Source: UBA1952 sp965246765 (GTDB lineage: Bacteria; Bacteroidota; Bacteroidia; Chitinophagales; Chitinophagaceae). Taken from it: a stretch of DNA of 64,000 nucleotides. The notes under the pieces were generated by a model. It was given only the letters and a program-made list of their open reading frames with translations. It was not told the DNA's origin and did no database searches. The stretch lies in assembly GCA_965246765.1 (NCBI GenBank), contig CBDFFJ010000004.1, positions 1-64,000 on the forward strand, given 5' to 3'. This document shows positions 17,541-26,526 of this stretch, one piece after another; the stretch's first letter is position 1; each line of letters begins with the position of its first letter. The position numbers and the translations under genes were made by a program.

Positions 17541-20165
17541 TCAGCTCATGTTTTCCAGGTAATGCTCCAGCTCCATCTCCGTGCCGTACAAAACTTCACG
17601 TGGCTTGGAGCCGACCGCCGGGCCTACAATGCCTGCGGCTTCCAACTGGTCCATGATCCGGCCGGCGCGATTGTAGCCAAGGTTGAACTTTCGCTGCAGG
17701 TTAGAAGTAGAGCCGCTTTGGGTAGAGACAACCGTGCGGGCGCAGTCTTCAAACAGCTTGTCGCGGTTTGCAGCGTCAAACGATTTGGTATCTGCATCGC
17801 TTTCATCGCCCACATATTCCGGCAGCTCAAAGGCGTGCGGATAGCCGCGCTGCTTGCCGATGAAGTTGACGATCTCTTCTACTTCCGGCGTATCTACGAA
17901 CGCGCATTGGAGCCGCAGCAGCTCAGAGCCGTGGCTCACCAGCATATCTCCGCGGCCAACGAGCTGCTCCGCGCCGCCGACATCCAGAATGGTTCGGGAG
18001 TCCACTTTTGCAGAAACCTTAAACGCGATCCGCGCCGGGAAGTTGGCTTTGATGGTGCCCGTAATTACGTTCACACTCGGGCGCTGCGTGGCAACGATGA
18101 GGTGAATGCCTACCGCACGCGCAAGCTGCGCCAGCCGCGCAATCGGCATTTCCACTTCCTTGCCGGCAGTCATAATAAGGTCGGCAAACTCATCCACCAC
18201 CAGCACAATAAAGGGAAGGTAGGCGTGGCCTTTTTCCGGGTTCAGGCGGCGGGCAATGAACTTCTCATTGTACTCCTTGATGTTTCGTGCGCCTGCTTCC
18301 TTTAGTTTTTCGTAACGGTTGTCCATCTCAATGCAAAGCGCATTGAGGGTGTTTATGACCTTCTTCGTGTCGGTGATGATGGCTTCCTCTTCGTTCGGAA
18401 GCTTCGCTAAGAAGTGCTTTTCAATAAGCCGATAAACGGAAAGCTCCACCTTCTTCGGATCCACCATCACAAACTTCAGCTGGCTTGGATGCTTTTTGTA
18501 AAGCAGCGAAATCAGGATGGCATTAATCCCAACCGACTTACCCTGACCCGTAGCGCCCGCCATCAGCAGGTGCGGCATGGTAGCAAGATCAACGATATAG
18601 TTCTCGTTGTTGATTTGCTTGCCAAGGGCAATCGGCAGGCTCATCTTGTTGTTCACAAACTTTTCCGAGGAAAGTAGCGTGCGCATGGACACAATCTGCT
18701 TGTTCGCGTTCGGCACCTCAATGCCAATGGTGCCCTTACCGGGAATCGGCGCGATGATGCGGATGCCAAGCGCAGCAAGGTTCAGCGCGATGTCATCCTC
18801 CAGATTCCGGATTTTAGAAATGCGCACGCCTTCCGCCGGCACAATCTCATAAAGCGTTACTGTTGGGCCCACCGTCGCGGCGATTCGCTGAATGGTAATG
18901 CCGAAGGATAGCAGCGTTTTTTCAATCTGCGCCTTATTCAGCTCCAGCTCTTCTTTGTTCAGGGCTATGGTTTCCATCGCGCGGTCTTCCAGCAGGTCCA
19001 GCGTCGGGAATTTATAATCGGGCAGGTCCAGCTCCGGCGCATAAGCTTCGCCACTTTCTATAGAAATGTGGGCGCCGTGCGTAATCGTTGCCGCGGCTGG
19101 CTGCTCTGCCTGCTGCACCACTTCAAAAGAAAATCCGGATGCCTCCGTATTCGCCGATGTCTTTGGCGCAGCTGCCTTACGCACCGCTTCTTCCTGCTGA
19201 AAGCGCTGGAAAGCAAGCTCCTCCTCATCCGGCTCTTCCTCTTCTTCCATCCCGTCCGGCAAAACTGCTTTCGCACTCGTCTGCATCGCAGCTTCCTTCT
19301 CGGCAACCGTCATCGCGTAATTCTTCACCTTGCCCATCACCTCATTGATCGTATCCACCTGGCTGGCGTCTCCGTCTGCCTTATTCCCTTTTCTCGTGAA
19401 GGCCGCTGCTTCCGGAATGACTGTCGGCGCTCCGCTTAACCCGTCCTGCTGTTCCGTAGATTCTCCAGTCATAAAATCTTCCTCATTCTCGTCGCTGCCC
19501 CGGAAGCTCTGCATGCCATCGCGCATCTTTTGCGCCGTGCGCCGTGCCCGGCGGATCATCGGCGTCACATCCAGCGCGAAGATGGCGAAGAGCACAAAAA
19601 AAGCCAGTCCTAAAAGCACAAGCCCGGTTCCGGCCTGGCCTATAAATCCATTGCTATAAGCTACGGCTTCGGCGCCAAGCGCACCGCCCCATGGAAAGGA
19701 GGCGTCCGGGAAAACGTAAGCAAGAATCGGCGCCACCGTCAGCAGGACGAGGCATACCCAACGGAGGTAGCGCATTGTGCTGGCCATGCGCTTTGCATAA
19801 ATGATGTGCAGACCCATGCTAAGTGCCCAAAGCCCGACAGCTAAGGACGCGAGGCCCGCGCCGCGGTACACGAGCACGTGAGCGGCCGCCGCGCCAAGAC
19901 GTCCGCACCAGTTGGCTACAACCGCATCTTTGCCATGAAGGATGAATGATTTCAGTCCGCCGGCGCGCATGAGCATATCCTGGTCGGCGCGCCAGGTAGC
20001 GAAGTAAGAGACTATAGACAGGCTGACAAACGCGCCGGCAATCAAGAACAGAAGCCCTGTCGCCATGCGTAGCTGCCGTCGGCGGGTCGGGGTGTCTTTA
20101 ATCTCTGCTTCGGTTTTGGGGGCTGCGACTTTCTTTTTCGGAGCGGTCTTCTTCGGGGCGGCCAT
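17541..20165 (-). CDS. ftsK: DNA translocase FtsK/SpoIIIE
   Basis: An 874-aa DNA pump that clears and aligns chromosome dimers at the division septum. Seen in order: a Lys/Ala/Pro-rich start, four N-terminal membrane helices (about residues 35-200), a charged linker rich in Glu, the alpha/beta motor with Walker A AGATGQGKSVGIN and Walker B VLVVDEFADL, and a C-terminal gamma winged helix (LQRKFNLGYNRAGRIMDQLE) that reads KOPS sites. The linker is short relative to E. coli FtsK, as usual in this phylum. A TATCTTCG box lies 27 nt upstream of the start. Confidence 0.96.
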   Translation of the reverse strand: MAAPKKTAPKKKVAAPKTEAEIKDTPTRRRQLRMATGLLFLIAGAFVSLSIVSYFATWRADQDMLMRAGGLKSFILHGKDAVVANWCGRLGAAAAHVLVYRGAGLASLAVGLWALSMGLHIIYAKRMASTMRYLRWVCLVLLTVAPILAYVFPDASFPWGGALGAEAVAYSNGFIGQAGTGLVLLGLAFFVLFAIFALDVTPMIRRARRTAQKMRDGMQSFRGSDENEEDFMTGESTEQQDGLSGAPTVIPEAAAFTRKGNKADGDASQVDTINEVMGKVKNYAMTVAEKEAAMQTSAKAVLPDGMEEEEEPDEEELAFQRFQQEEAVRKAAAPKTSANTEASGFSFEVVQQAEQPAAATITHGAHISIESGEAYAPELDLPDYKFPTLDLLEDRAMETIALNKEELELNKAQIEKTLLSFGITIQRIAATVGPTVTLYEIVPAEGVRISKIRNLEDDIALNLAALGIRIIAPIPGKGTIGIEVPNANKQIVSMRTLLSSEKFVNNKMSLPIALGKQINNENYIVDLATMPHLLMAGATGQGKSVGINAILISLLYKKHPSQLKFVMVDPKKVELSVYRLIEKHFLAKLPNEEEAIITDTKKVINTLNALCIEMDNRYEKLKEAGARNIKEYNEKFIARRLNPEKGHAYLPFIVLVVDEFADLIMTAGKEVEMPIARLAQLARAVGIHLIVATQRPSVNVITGTIKANFPARIAFKVSAKVDSRTILDVGGAEQLVGRGDMLVSHGSELLRLQCAFVDTPEVEEIVNFIGKQRGYPHAFELPEYVGDESDADTKSFDAANRDKLFEDCARTVVSTQSGSTSNLQRKFNLGYNRAGRIMDQLEAAGIVGPAVGSKPREVLYGTEMELEHYLENMS

Positions 20166-20270
20166 GTGTGCGGCGATGTAATGGGATTAAGGCGAAGATA
20201 CTATTTCAACATTGGCATAAATAGTCTGTTTGCAACCGGCGGGTTAGTGGGTGAAAGCAAAGGCTTTCGG

Positions 20271-20278
20271 TAAATTTG
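20271..20278 (+). promoter_or_regulatory. -7 box of the multihaem cytochrome gene
   Basis: TAAATTTG, 8 nt before the ATG at 20287. It supports that ATG over the GTG at 20251, which would lie upstream of this promoter. Confidence 0.55.
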
Positions 20279-20286
20279 GAGTTCTT

Positions 20287-22266
20287 ATGTCGTCGCGTTG
20301 GCTCCGTTGGTGTTTGTGTGCGCTTGCTTTGGCGGTACTGGTTACGCCGGCGTTTTTTTGCCGCAGCCCCAAGGCCGATGTGGCGCAGCCGGGCGCGCAT
20401 TCCGAGTGGCTTAATGTCTATGATACCTCGGCGCATTACGTGGGTATGGATCAGTGCCGCCAATGCCATGCAAGCGTCTATGAGAGCTTCATGCAGACGG
20501 GAATGGGACAGAGCTTTGCACCGGCCTCACGCAAAAAGAGCGCAGCGGATTTTACGCCGGCGCATGCCCTTGTTTATGACAAGGATGCAGACTTCTACTA
20601 CAAGCCGTATTTCGCCGGAGACTCATTTTACATCATGGAGTACCGCCTGGAAGGGCGCGATACAACGCACAAGCGCATTGAGCGCGTGGATTATATCATC
20701 GGCTCCGGGCAGCACACTAACTCGCACATCTACAACAGTAACGGCTACCTCTACCAGGCGCCGATCACCTTTTATACGCAGCAGCGCAAATGGGATCTCG
20801 CGCCAGGTTTTGAGAAAGGCGCTACCAGCCGTTTCAACCGCCTCATACAGCTGGAGTGCATGAGCTGCCACAATGGTTACCCTGACTTTGTGGCCAATAG
20901 CGAAAACAAATATGTCGCGCTTAAATCCGGCATTGACTGCGAGCGCTGTCATGGCCCCGGCTCGCTGCATGTGGCAGAGAAAAGCGCTGGCCACATCGTT
21001 GATACCGCGAAAGGGCCGGACTTTACGATTGTAAACCCGCGCAGGCTGAGCACCGAGCTTCAGAATAATGTCTGCCAGCGCTGCCATCTGCAAGGCATTG
21101 CCGTGCTGAACGACGGACGCGGCTTCTATGATTTCCATCCCGGCATGAAGCTGTCGGAGGTGATGAATGTATTTATCCCGCAGTACGAGGGCGCGCAGGA
21201 CAAAATGATCATGGCCTCGCACGTAGAGCGGATGAAGAAAAGTCCATGCTACGTACAGAGCGGCAAGATGAGCTGCATTACCTGCCACAACCCGCACCTG
21301 AGCGTCAAGTTTACGCCGCGCACGCAATTTCTCAATGCCTGCTATTCCTGCCATGGCAATAGCCAACAATCCGCAGTTGCCGGCGGCCAGCCCTCGCACG
21401 GCTGCACGGAGAAGCCGGAGGTGCGCGCGGCTAAAAACAACGATTGCATCACCTGTCACATGCCGCACAATGGCTCCATTGACATCCCGCACGTCGCGGT
21501 CACCGATCACTATATCCGCCGCAGGCCGCTGGCGGATGCCGAGAAGACGAAGATCACTGCCTTCCTCGGCATGAAGTGCTTCAACAATGACGCGGTTGAC
21601 GCCATTACCACCGCGCGGGCGTTTATGGAATTTTATGAGCGTTATCGGCAAAGCCCGGCCCTGCTGGACTCTGCCTTAAAATACCTTGCGCGGCAGGACG
21701 CAGAAGAATCCGGCCCCAAGCAATCGCGCGATTATATCCGCGCCTATTTTCTGCGTGGCGATTATGCGCGTGTGCTGCAATATGCTGCTGCCTTGCAGCC
21801 AGCTTCCCTGACGGATGCCTGGACCTGCTACCGCGTCGGTGAAGCTTATATGCAGCAGCACGACGCGGCGAAGGCGCAGCCCTGGTACAACCAGGCCGTC
21901 GCCATCTGGCCTTATTCGCTGGACTTTCAGAACAAATACGGCGCCTGTCTTCTTGCGCAGCACAACCTTCCGGACGCGGAGAAAACCTTTAAATACATCC
22001 TCTCAGAAAACCCGAAGCATGCGCCCGCCGCCGGCAATCTCGGCTTTATATATATGCAGCAGGGCCAGCCGACGCTTGCTTACGAATACTTCATGCGCTC
22101 CATCGCGCTGGATCCCGATGCCGCGCAGGTGCTCATAAATCTGGCCGTGTATTATCACAACAACAGCGACCTCATTCGCTGCCGGCAAGTGCTGCAGCAC
22201 CTATTGAAGCGTTACCCCGAGAACGCGCAAGGGCAGGCGATGCTGGCTGACCTGGGCAGAAGCTGA
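20287..22266 (+). CDS. multihaem c-type cytochrome with TPR domain
   Basis: A 659-aa exported protein with one N-terminal hydrophobic segment (WLRWCLCALALAVLVTPAFF). The first ~400 residues hold seven CXXCH haem-binding motifs (CRQCH, CMSCH, CERCH, CQRCH, CITCH, CYSCH, CITCH), in the style of the cytochrome c554/c-prime family. The C-terminal ~200 residues are tetratricopeptide repeats (for example AEKTFKYILSENPKHAPAAG and AYEYFMRSIALDPDAAQVL). It probably carries electrons in the periplasm while docking a partner via the TPRs; the partner is unknown and no respiratory genes are adjacent. Confidence 0.9.
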   Translation: MSSRWLRWCLCALALAVLVTPAFFCRSPKADVAQPGAHSEWLNVYDTSAHYVGMDQCRQCHASVYESFMQTGMGQSFAPASRKKSAADFTPAHALVYDKDADFYYKPYFAGDSFYIMEYRLEGRDTTHKRIERVDYIIGSGQHTNSHIYNSNGYLYQAPITFYTQQRKWDLAPGFEKGATSRFNRLIQLECMSCHNGYPDFVANSENKYVALKSGIDCERCHGPGSLHVAEKSAGHIVDTAKGPDFTIVNPRRLSTELQNNVCQRCHLQGIAVLNDGRGFYDFHPGMKLSEVMNVFIPQYEGAQDKMIMASHVERMKKSPCYVQSGKMSCITCHNPHLSVKFTPRTQFLNACYSCHGNSQQSAVAGGQPSHGCTEKPEVRAAKNNDCITCHMPHNGSIDIPHVAVTDHYIRRRPLADAEKTKITAFLGMKCFNNDAVDAITTARAFMEFYERYRQSPALLDSALKYLARQDAEESGPKQSRDYIRAYFLRGDYARVLQYAAALQPASLTDAWTCYRVGEAYMQQHDAAKAQPWYNQAVAIWPYSLDFQNKYGACLLAQHNLPDAEKTFKYILSENPKHAPAAGNLGFIYMQQGQPTLAYEYFMRSIALDPDAAQVLINLAVYYHNNSDLIRCRQVLQHLLKRYPENAQGQAMLADLGRS

Positions 22267-22288
22267 CCGCGCTTCCTGACCGCGGGCC

Positions 22289-22296
22289 TATTTTTG
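22289..22296 (+). promoter_or_regulatory. -7 box of the Ig-like lipoprotein gene
   Basis: TATTTTTG, 6 nt before the ATG at 22303, implying an almost leaderless mRNA and supporting that ATG as start. Confidence 0.5.
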
Positions 22297-22302
22297 CCGC
22301 TC

Positions 22303-23787
22303 ATGTCCGGCGTTGCTGCTCATTTCCTTTTTTTATTGCTGATCGTGACGGCCCTTGGCGGCTGCGCCAATATTGTTCCGCCAACCGGCGGCGAGAAAGA
22401 TGTGACGCCGCCGAAGCTACGCAGCATTACCCCCGCCGACTCGCAGCGCAACACGCGTATAAAAAAGCTTGAGCTTGGCTTTGACGAATACATCACCATC
22501 AACGATGTGGCTGCGCAGGTACACATCTCGCCGCTGCTATCTATTCCTCTTACCGTAACCGCCACTACGAAGCGCGTTACCGTCGTCATTCCCGATTCCC
22601 TGCTGCAGGACGAAACCACTTATCGCATCACATTCGGCAACGCCGTCCGCGATCTGCATGAGGGGAATGTCTGGGAAGGCAAGGGCTACACCTTCAGCAC
22701 CGGCGGCCATTTTGATTCGCTTTCGCTCGCTGGCACTGTGTATAACGCCCACACCGGCCTGCGCGATTCTGCCATGCAGGTGATGCTTTATGCATCAGGC
22801 GACGGAGACAGCGCCGTGGTGCGTCATAGCCCTATGTACGTTGTGCGCACCGATGCCGCAGGCAACTTCCTTCTTCAAGGCCTTCCTGCGCGCTCTTTCC
22901 GCGTCTATGCCCTGCGCGATGCCAATGCCAACCTCACCTTCGACGGCGGCGCCGAATGGATTGGCTTTTACGACAGCGTCGTTACGCCCACGCCTGCTGG
23001 CAGGGCGGACATCATACTCCGGGCGTTCCCCGAAACCCTCAGCGATACCGCCGCACCCGGCTCTGACCTTCAACGGCTTGGCTTCAGAGCAGGCAGCCGC
23101 ACGGTGGCAACACCCATCCCACCCGGCAGGTATGTGATTGGCGCGGATACCACCGACAGCAAACGGCGTACTCAGGAGCTCACCGCTCCTTTGCGTATCA
23201 GCTTTGGGCGCAAGCCAGCCGCGGGCATTACCGAAGGCAAAATATTCCTAAGCGCAGACAGCGCCGGCGCCACGGTAGAAGTACCTTTTCGCGCAAGTGC
23301 TGCCGATACCACAGGTTTGCAGTACCACATCATTACTCCCTGGAAGGAAGATGCGCTTTACACCCTCCGCCTGCAAAAAGGCTTTGCTAAAGACAGCGGC
23401 GGCGCCGATCTGCTGCCGGGCCGCTACACCTTCCGTACCAAGCGCGACGAGGACTACGGCAAGCTGCGCGTCCACCTTCCCGCGCGCTTCTATGGCCGCG
23501 GCCACATCCTGCAGGTAAGCAATGAGCGCGATACTGTCTATGAGCAGGCTGTTACAGACACCATCGTGAATCTGCCGCGCATCCCGCCGGGTGTGTATAG
23601 GCTGCGGATTATAGAAGACCGCAACCAAAACGGCCGCTGGGATGCCGGCGACCTCTTCCTGCGGCGCCAGCCGGAGCTGGTGCTGCCTTACGGCGATGCC
23701 ATTAATCTAAAAGCCGGCTGGGAGCAGCAGATAGACTTTGAGGAGCCACGCAAGCGGGCGCTTGACAATGCATTTGACAAAAGATAA
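22303..23787 (+). CDS. Ig-like (Big_5) domain lipoprotein
   Basis: A 494-aa lipoprotein with lipobox ending ALGGC, followed by ANIVPPTGGEKDVTPPKL, the conserved opening of a Bacteroidota envelope protein family. An SbsA/Big_5 Ig-like domain follows (about residues 40-140, SITPADSQRNTRIKKLELGFDE...TYRITFGNAVRDLHEGN), then a carboxypeptidase-regulatory-like fold (VYALRDANANLTFDGG) and a second similar one near the end (IIEDRNQNGRWDAGD). Probably an outer-membrane-anchored structural or assembly protein; the exact role is unknown. The ATG at 22303 gives the proper signal peptide. Confidence 0.85.
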   Translation: MSGVAAHFLFLLLIVTALGGCANIVPPTGGEKDVTPPKLRSITPADSQRNTRIKKLELGFDEYITINDVAAQVHISPLLSIPLTVTATTKRVTVVIPDSLLQDETTYRITFGNAVRDLHEGNVWEGKGYTFSTGGHFDSLSLAGTVYNAHTGLRDSAMQVMLYASGDGDSAVVRHSPMYVVRTDAAGNFLLQGLPARSFRVYALRDANANLTFDGGAEWIGFYDSVVTPTPAGRADIILRAFPETLSDTAAPGSDLQRLGFRAGSRTVATPIPPGRYVIGADTTDSKRRTQELTAPLRISFGRKPAAGITEGKIFLSADSAGATVEVPFRASAADTTGLQYHIITPWKEDALYTLRLQKGFAKDSGGADLLPGRYTFRTKRDEDYGKLRVHLPARFYGRGHILQVSNERDTVYEQAVTDTIVNLPRIPPGVYRLRIIEDRNQNGRWDAGDLFLRRQPELVLPYGDAINLKAGWEQQIDFEEPRKRALDNAFDKR

Positions 23788-23886
23788 CCGGCGTCTTATC
23801 AAAATGGAATCCCGGACGGGCATCCGGCAGCGATCACTTTGGATATATTCGCATCTTACCGGCACGTCCTCCCTTAAATTCGCGGC

Positions 23887-24276
23887 ATGCCTGCGCTCAT
23901 TCCCGCCATTCTTTCTATGAAATGCCCTTGTTGCCGCAAGGGTAAGATGTTCAGGAATGACTCCATCTTTCCTTTCTCGCAAATGCTGGATATGCCGGAG
24001 CGCTGCCCGCACTGCGGGCAAAAAATGGAGCTGGAACCCGGCTTTTACTACGGCACCGGCTATGTAAGCTATGGCCTGTCAGTAGGCCTGCTTGCGCTTT
24101 ATGCGCTGATCTTCGGCCTGGCTATTGGCTTTTCTTACTTAGACAACAGTGTGTACCAGTTTCTGGTTACGGGCATCGTGGGGCTTGCCCTGCTGCAGCC
24201 ATGGCTCATGCGGATGTCGCGGGTACTTTATTTGTATATGTTTGTAAAGTACCGGCAGCGCCGCGAGGGTAAGTAG
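23887..24276 (+). CDS. DUF983 family membrane protein
   Basis: A 129-aa protein with a zinc-ribbon-like start (MKCPCCRKGKMF...CPHCGQKME, two CXXC pairs), the DUF983 core EPGFYYGTGYVSYGLSVG, and two membrane helices (about residues 58-80 and 88-110). Function is unknown; the family is common in Bacteroidota and Alphaproteobacteria. Translation may begin at the ATG at 23887 or ten codons later at MKCPCC; the second places the cysteines at the very N-terminus. Confidence 0.85.
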   Translation: MPALIPAILSMKCPCCRKGKMFRNDSIFPFSQMLDMPERCPHCGQKMELEPGFYYGTGYVSYGLSVGLLALYALIFGLAIGFSYLDNSVYQFLVTGIVGLALLQPWLMRMSRVLYLYMFVKYRQRREGK

Positions 24277-24281
24277 GCCTA

Positions 24282-24599
24282 TCACAGGCTATCCGACTTT
24301 TCCTTGCGCTTTAGCGTTGTCGCGCTCCATTCCATCATTTCTACGGCTATACAGCATTCTATGGTCAGGCCGCAGTGCTGGGCAGCAGCTTTAAGCTCGG
24401 CCCGCGCGTCTTTTGGCTTCCCGCGTTCTTTATACAGGGTGCCTAAAGGAAGGGCGGAAACTATTTTTTCGCCCCTGGCATTCAGGCCGGTTATAGAGTC
24501 ATCAAAACCTTTTGCCTTGAGCATTTCTTTGAGCCTCGGGATATTCTTGTCATCAGAAAGGCTGGATGCGGAAAGTTGATAAATGATAAGAATTTGCAT
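24282..24599 (-). CDS. hypothetical protein (105 aa)
   Basis: Not recognised. A small, Lys- and Ala-rich soluble protein with a hydrophobic first strand (MQILIIYQLSASSL) and mixed alpha/beta character. No signal peptide, membrane segment or known motif. It converges with the DUF983 gene, ending 6 nt from it. Coding is supported by codon pattern and a clean frame, but conservation could not be tested. Confidence 0.55.
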   Translation of the reverse strand: MQILIIYQLSASSLSDDKNIPRLKEMLKAKGFDDSITGLNARGEKIVSALPLGTLYKERGKPKDARAELKAAAQHCGLTIECCIAVEMMEWSATTLKRKEKSDSL

Positions 24600-24740
24600 A
24601 ACGTGTCTTTTGCCTCAGTAATCATTGCTGCCAGTGCGGACAGCACGGGTACTTACGTGAAAAGGTTCGCGGATTGTTCTTAATGCGATGCTAATGAAAT
24701 TGGATCGTGCATATATTTATGGCTTGAGGGAAAAGCAGCC

Positions 24741-25241
24741 ATGAAAAAAATATACCGGATCCTTCTGCCATTTGCCGTTTTGGTCTCTCAGTCCTGCACC
24801 ACAGATAAATGCAGCGGCGCTTACCCGCTTTACGTCAGGCTAAGCGGTTACGAGGCTGACACGATGCTGCCGGTAATTCTTTCCTGCTGCCAGGGCTCAT
24901 TCACGAACGTCCTCCGGCGCGACACGCTTTACATCACACATAATGAGCCATACGCGCGGGTGCAGGCTGATACCGGCTACCGTTATCAGTCTTCGGGATT
25001 TAACGTCTATGCTCCTTTTGACTGGCAGATAGACGTGCCGTCCACCGGCAGGCGCGACCGCATTTCCGGTATCACCAACACCGAAGGCAGTATCACCCAG
25101 AGTTGGAACCCAGTTGGTCAGGCAGATGGCTGCTTTGACATATGTACCGGATATTATCTCAACGGTACCTATGTATCCACCGGATATTCGGAGGCTACAA
25201 AAGGGCAACAGAAGTATGCGCATCTGGAGCTGAGCAAATAA
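24741..25241 (+). CDS. hypothetical lipoprotein (166 aa)
   Basis: Not recognised. Signal peptide MKKIYRILLPFAVLVSQSC has a lipobox-like Cys at position 19. The mature part is beta-rich with six further cysteines (KCSG, SCCQG, GCFDIC) that could form disulfides. No domain assigned. It sits alone upstream of prfA; the 140 bp before it holds no obvious regulatory hairpin. Confidence 0.65.
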   Translation: MKKIYRILLPFAVLVSQSCTTDKCSGAYPLYVRLSGYEADTMLPVILSCCQGSFTNVLRRDTLYITHNEPYARVQADTGYRYQSSGFNVYAPFDWQIDVPSTGRRDRISGITNTEGSITQSWNPVGQADGCFDICTGYYLNGTYVSTGYSEATKGQQKYAHLELSK

Positions 25242-25311
25242 GCGGCTTTGTGCGCCCGCAGGGTTACAGGTGGCCCGTGAATGAAGGAAACACCGGCTTC
25301 AAGTCCGGGCT

Positions 25312-25319
25312 TATCTTCG
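25312..25319 (+). promoter_or_regulatory. -7-like box of prfA
   Basis: TATCTTCG, 10 nt before the ATG. Matches the TAnnTTYG pattern seen ahead of many genes in this window. Confidence 0.4.
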
Positions 25320-25329
25320 CGCCGCCCGC

Positions 25330-26412
25330 ATGACCCCTATTTTAGACAAGCTGGATGCCATTAAAGCCCGTTTTGACGAGCTCGGTATCACCCTCACCAA
25401 CCCAGAGGTGGTGAGCGACAACAAGCGATTCACCGCCATCAGCCGCGAATACCGCAAGCTGGAGCCAATCGTAGAAGCCTGGAAGCGATACCGCGCCACG
25501 CTGGACGCAATAGCCTTCGGCAAAGAAGTGCTCGCCTCCGAAAGCGACGAAGACCTGCGCGGGATGGCGCGCGAAGAGCTGGAAGAGCAGGAAGTGCGCC
25601 AGAAAGAGCTGGAAGCCGAGATCCGCACGCTTCTTATACCTAAAGACCCGCAGGACGAGAAGAACGCAATTATAGAAGTCCGCGCGGGCACGGGTGGGGA
25701 TGAGGCGGCCATATTCGCCGGCGACCTGATGCGCATGTACGTCCGCTACTGCGAGCGCCGCGGCTTTAAGGTGGCCCTGCTTTCAGAAACCGAAGGAACG
25801 GTAGGCGGCTACAAAGAAGTGCAGCTTGAGGTGACCGGCGAGGATGTGTATGGCACGCTGAAGTTTGAGAGCGGGGTACATCGCGTGCAGCGCGTGCCGG
25901 CTACAGAGACGCAGGGCCGGGTGCATACGAGCGCAGCAACCATTGCCATCATGCCGGAAGCCGAAGAGATTGACTTTGAGCTAAAAGAAAGCGACCTGAA
26001 GATGGAAACGGCACGGAGCGGCGGCGCAGGCGGTCAGAACGTGAACAAGGTGGAAACTAAGGTTATCCTTACCCACATTCCCACAGGCACAGTCATCACC
26101 TGCCAGACGGAGCGGAATCAGCTTGGCAACCGGGAGAAAGCTACCGCGATGATGCGCACCAAGCTTTATGAAGAAGAAGTACGTAAGCATGAGGAAGCCA
26201 TCAGCCGCCGCCGTAAGAGCCTTGTAAGCACCGGCGATCGGAGCGCGAAGATTCGCACCTACAATTATCCGCAGGGGCGGGTAACCGATCACAGAATAAA
26301 TATGACCATCTACTCGTTAGATGCCTTCATGAACGGAGACATACAGGAAATGCTGGACGCGCTGCAGCTGGCAGAGAATGCGGAGAAGATGGAGGCAGGG
26401 GAGAGCGTTTAG
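25330..26412 (+). CDS. prfA: peptide chain release factor 1
   Basis: A 360-aa translation termination factor for UAA and UAG. It has the RF1 stop-codon-reading region with the PAT tripeptide (HRVQRVPATETQGRVH), and the GGQ motif (SGGAGGQNVNKVET) that enters the peptidyl-transferase centre. The Gln of GGQ is normally methylated by PrmC, which is not encoded here. Length is full. The presence of RF1, which reads UAG, is relevant because two genes in this window have internal UAG codons. Confidence 0.97.
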   Translation: MTPILDKLDAIKARFDELGITLTNPEVVSDNKRFTAISREYRKLEPIVEAWKRYRATLDAIAFGKEVLASESDEDLRGMAREELEEQEVRQKELEAEIRTLLIPKDPQDEKNAIIEVRAGTGGDEAAIFAGDLMRMYVRYCERRGFKVALLSETEGTVGGYKEVQLEVTGEDVYGTLKFESGVHRVQRVPATETQGRVHTSAATIAIMPEAEEIDFELKESDLKMETARSGGAGGQNVNKVETKVILTHIPTGTVITCQTERNQLGNREKATAMMRTKLYEEEVRKHEEAISRRRKSLVSTGDRSAKIRTYNYPQGRVTDHRINMTIYSLDAFMNGDIQEMLDALQLAENAEKMEAGESV

Positions 26413-26435
26413 GAAGTTTCTGAGTGTTGGGTGCT

Positions 26436-26519
26436 AAGTGTTGAGTTGCTTGGTTCTGACATTCATAACGGCTAAGAGGCAAAATCCAACTCAACACTTA
26501 ATATTCAACACTTAACACC
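26436..26519. repeat. inverted repeat between prfA and the chain-length gene
   Basis: Arms 26436-26449 (taagtgttgagttg) and 26487-26500 are perfectly complementary over 14 bp; a second partial copy of the right arm follows at about 26503-26519. Could be an extragenic palindrome or the prfA terminator, though no T-tract follows. Confidence 0.6.
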
Positions 26520-26526
26520 TCAATTT

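Noticed and set aside
17562..18305. Open frame antisense to ftsK (247 codons)
   Set aside because: Shadow of a strongly conserved motor domain; no independent evidence of coding.
20623..21651. Long open frame on the minus strand inside the cytochrome gene (342 codons)
   Set aside because: It is antisense to CXXCH-bearing coding sequence and its product has no signal, domain or family-like pattern. GC-rich codon bias creates such frames.
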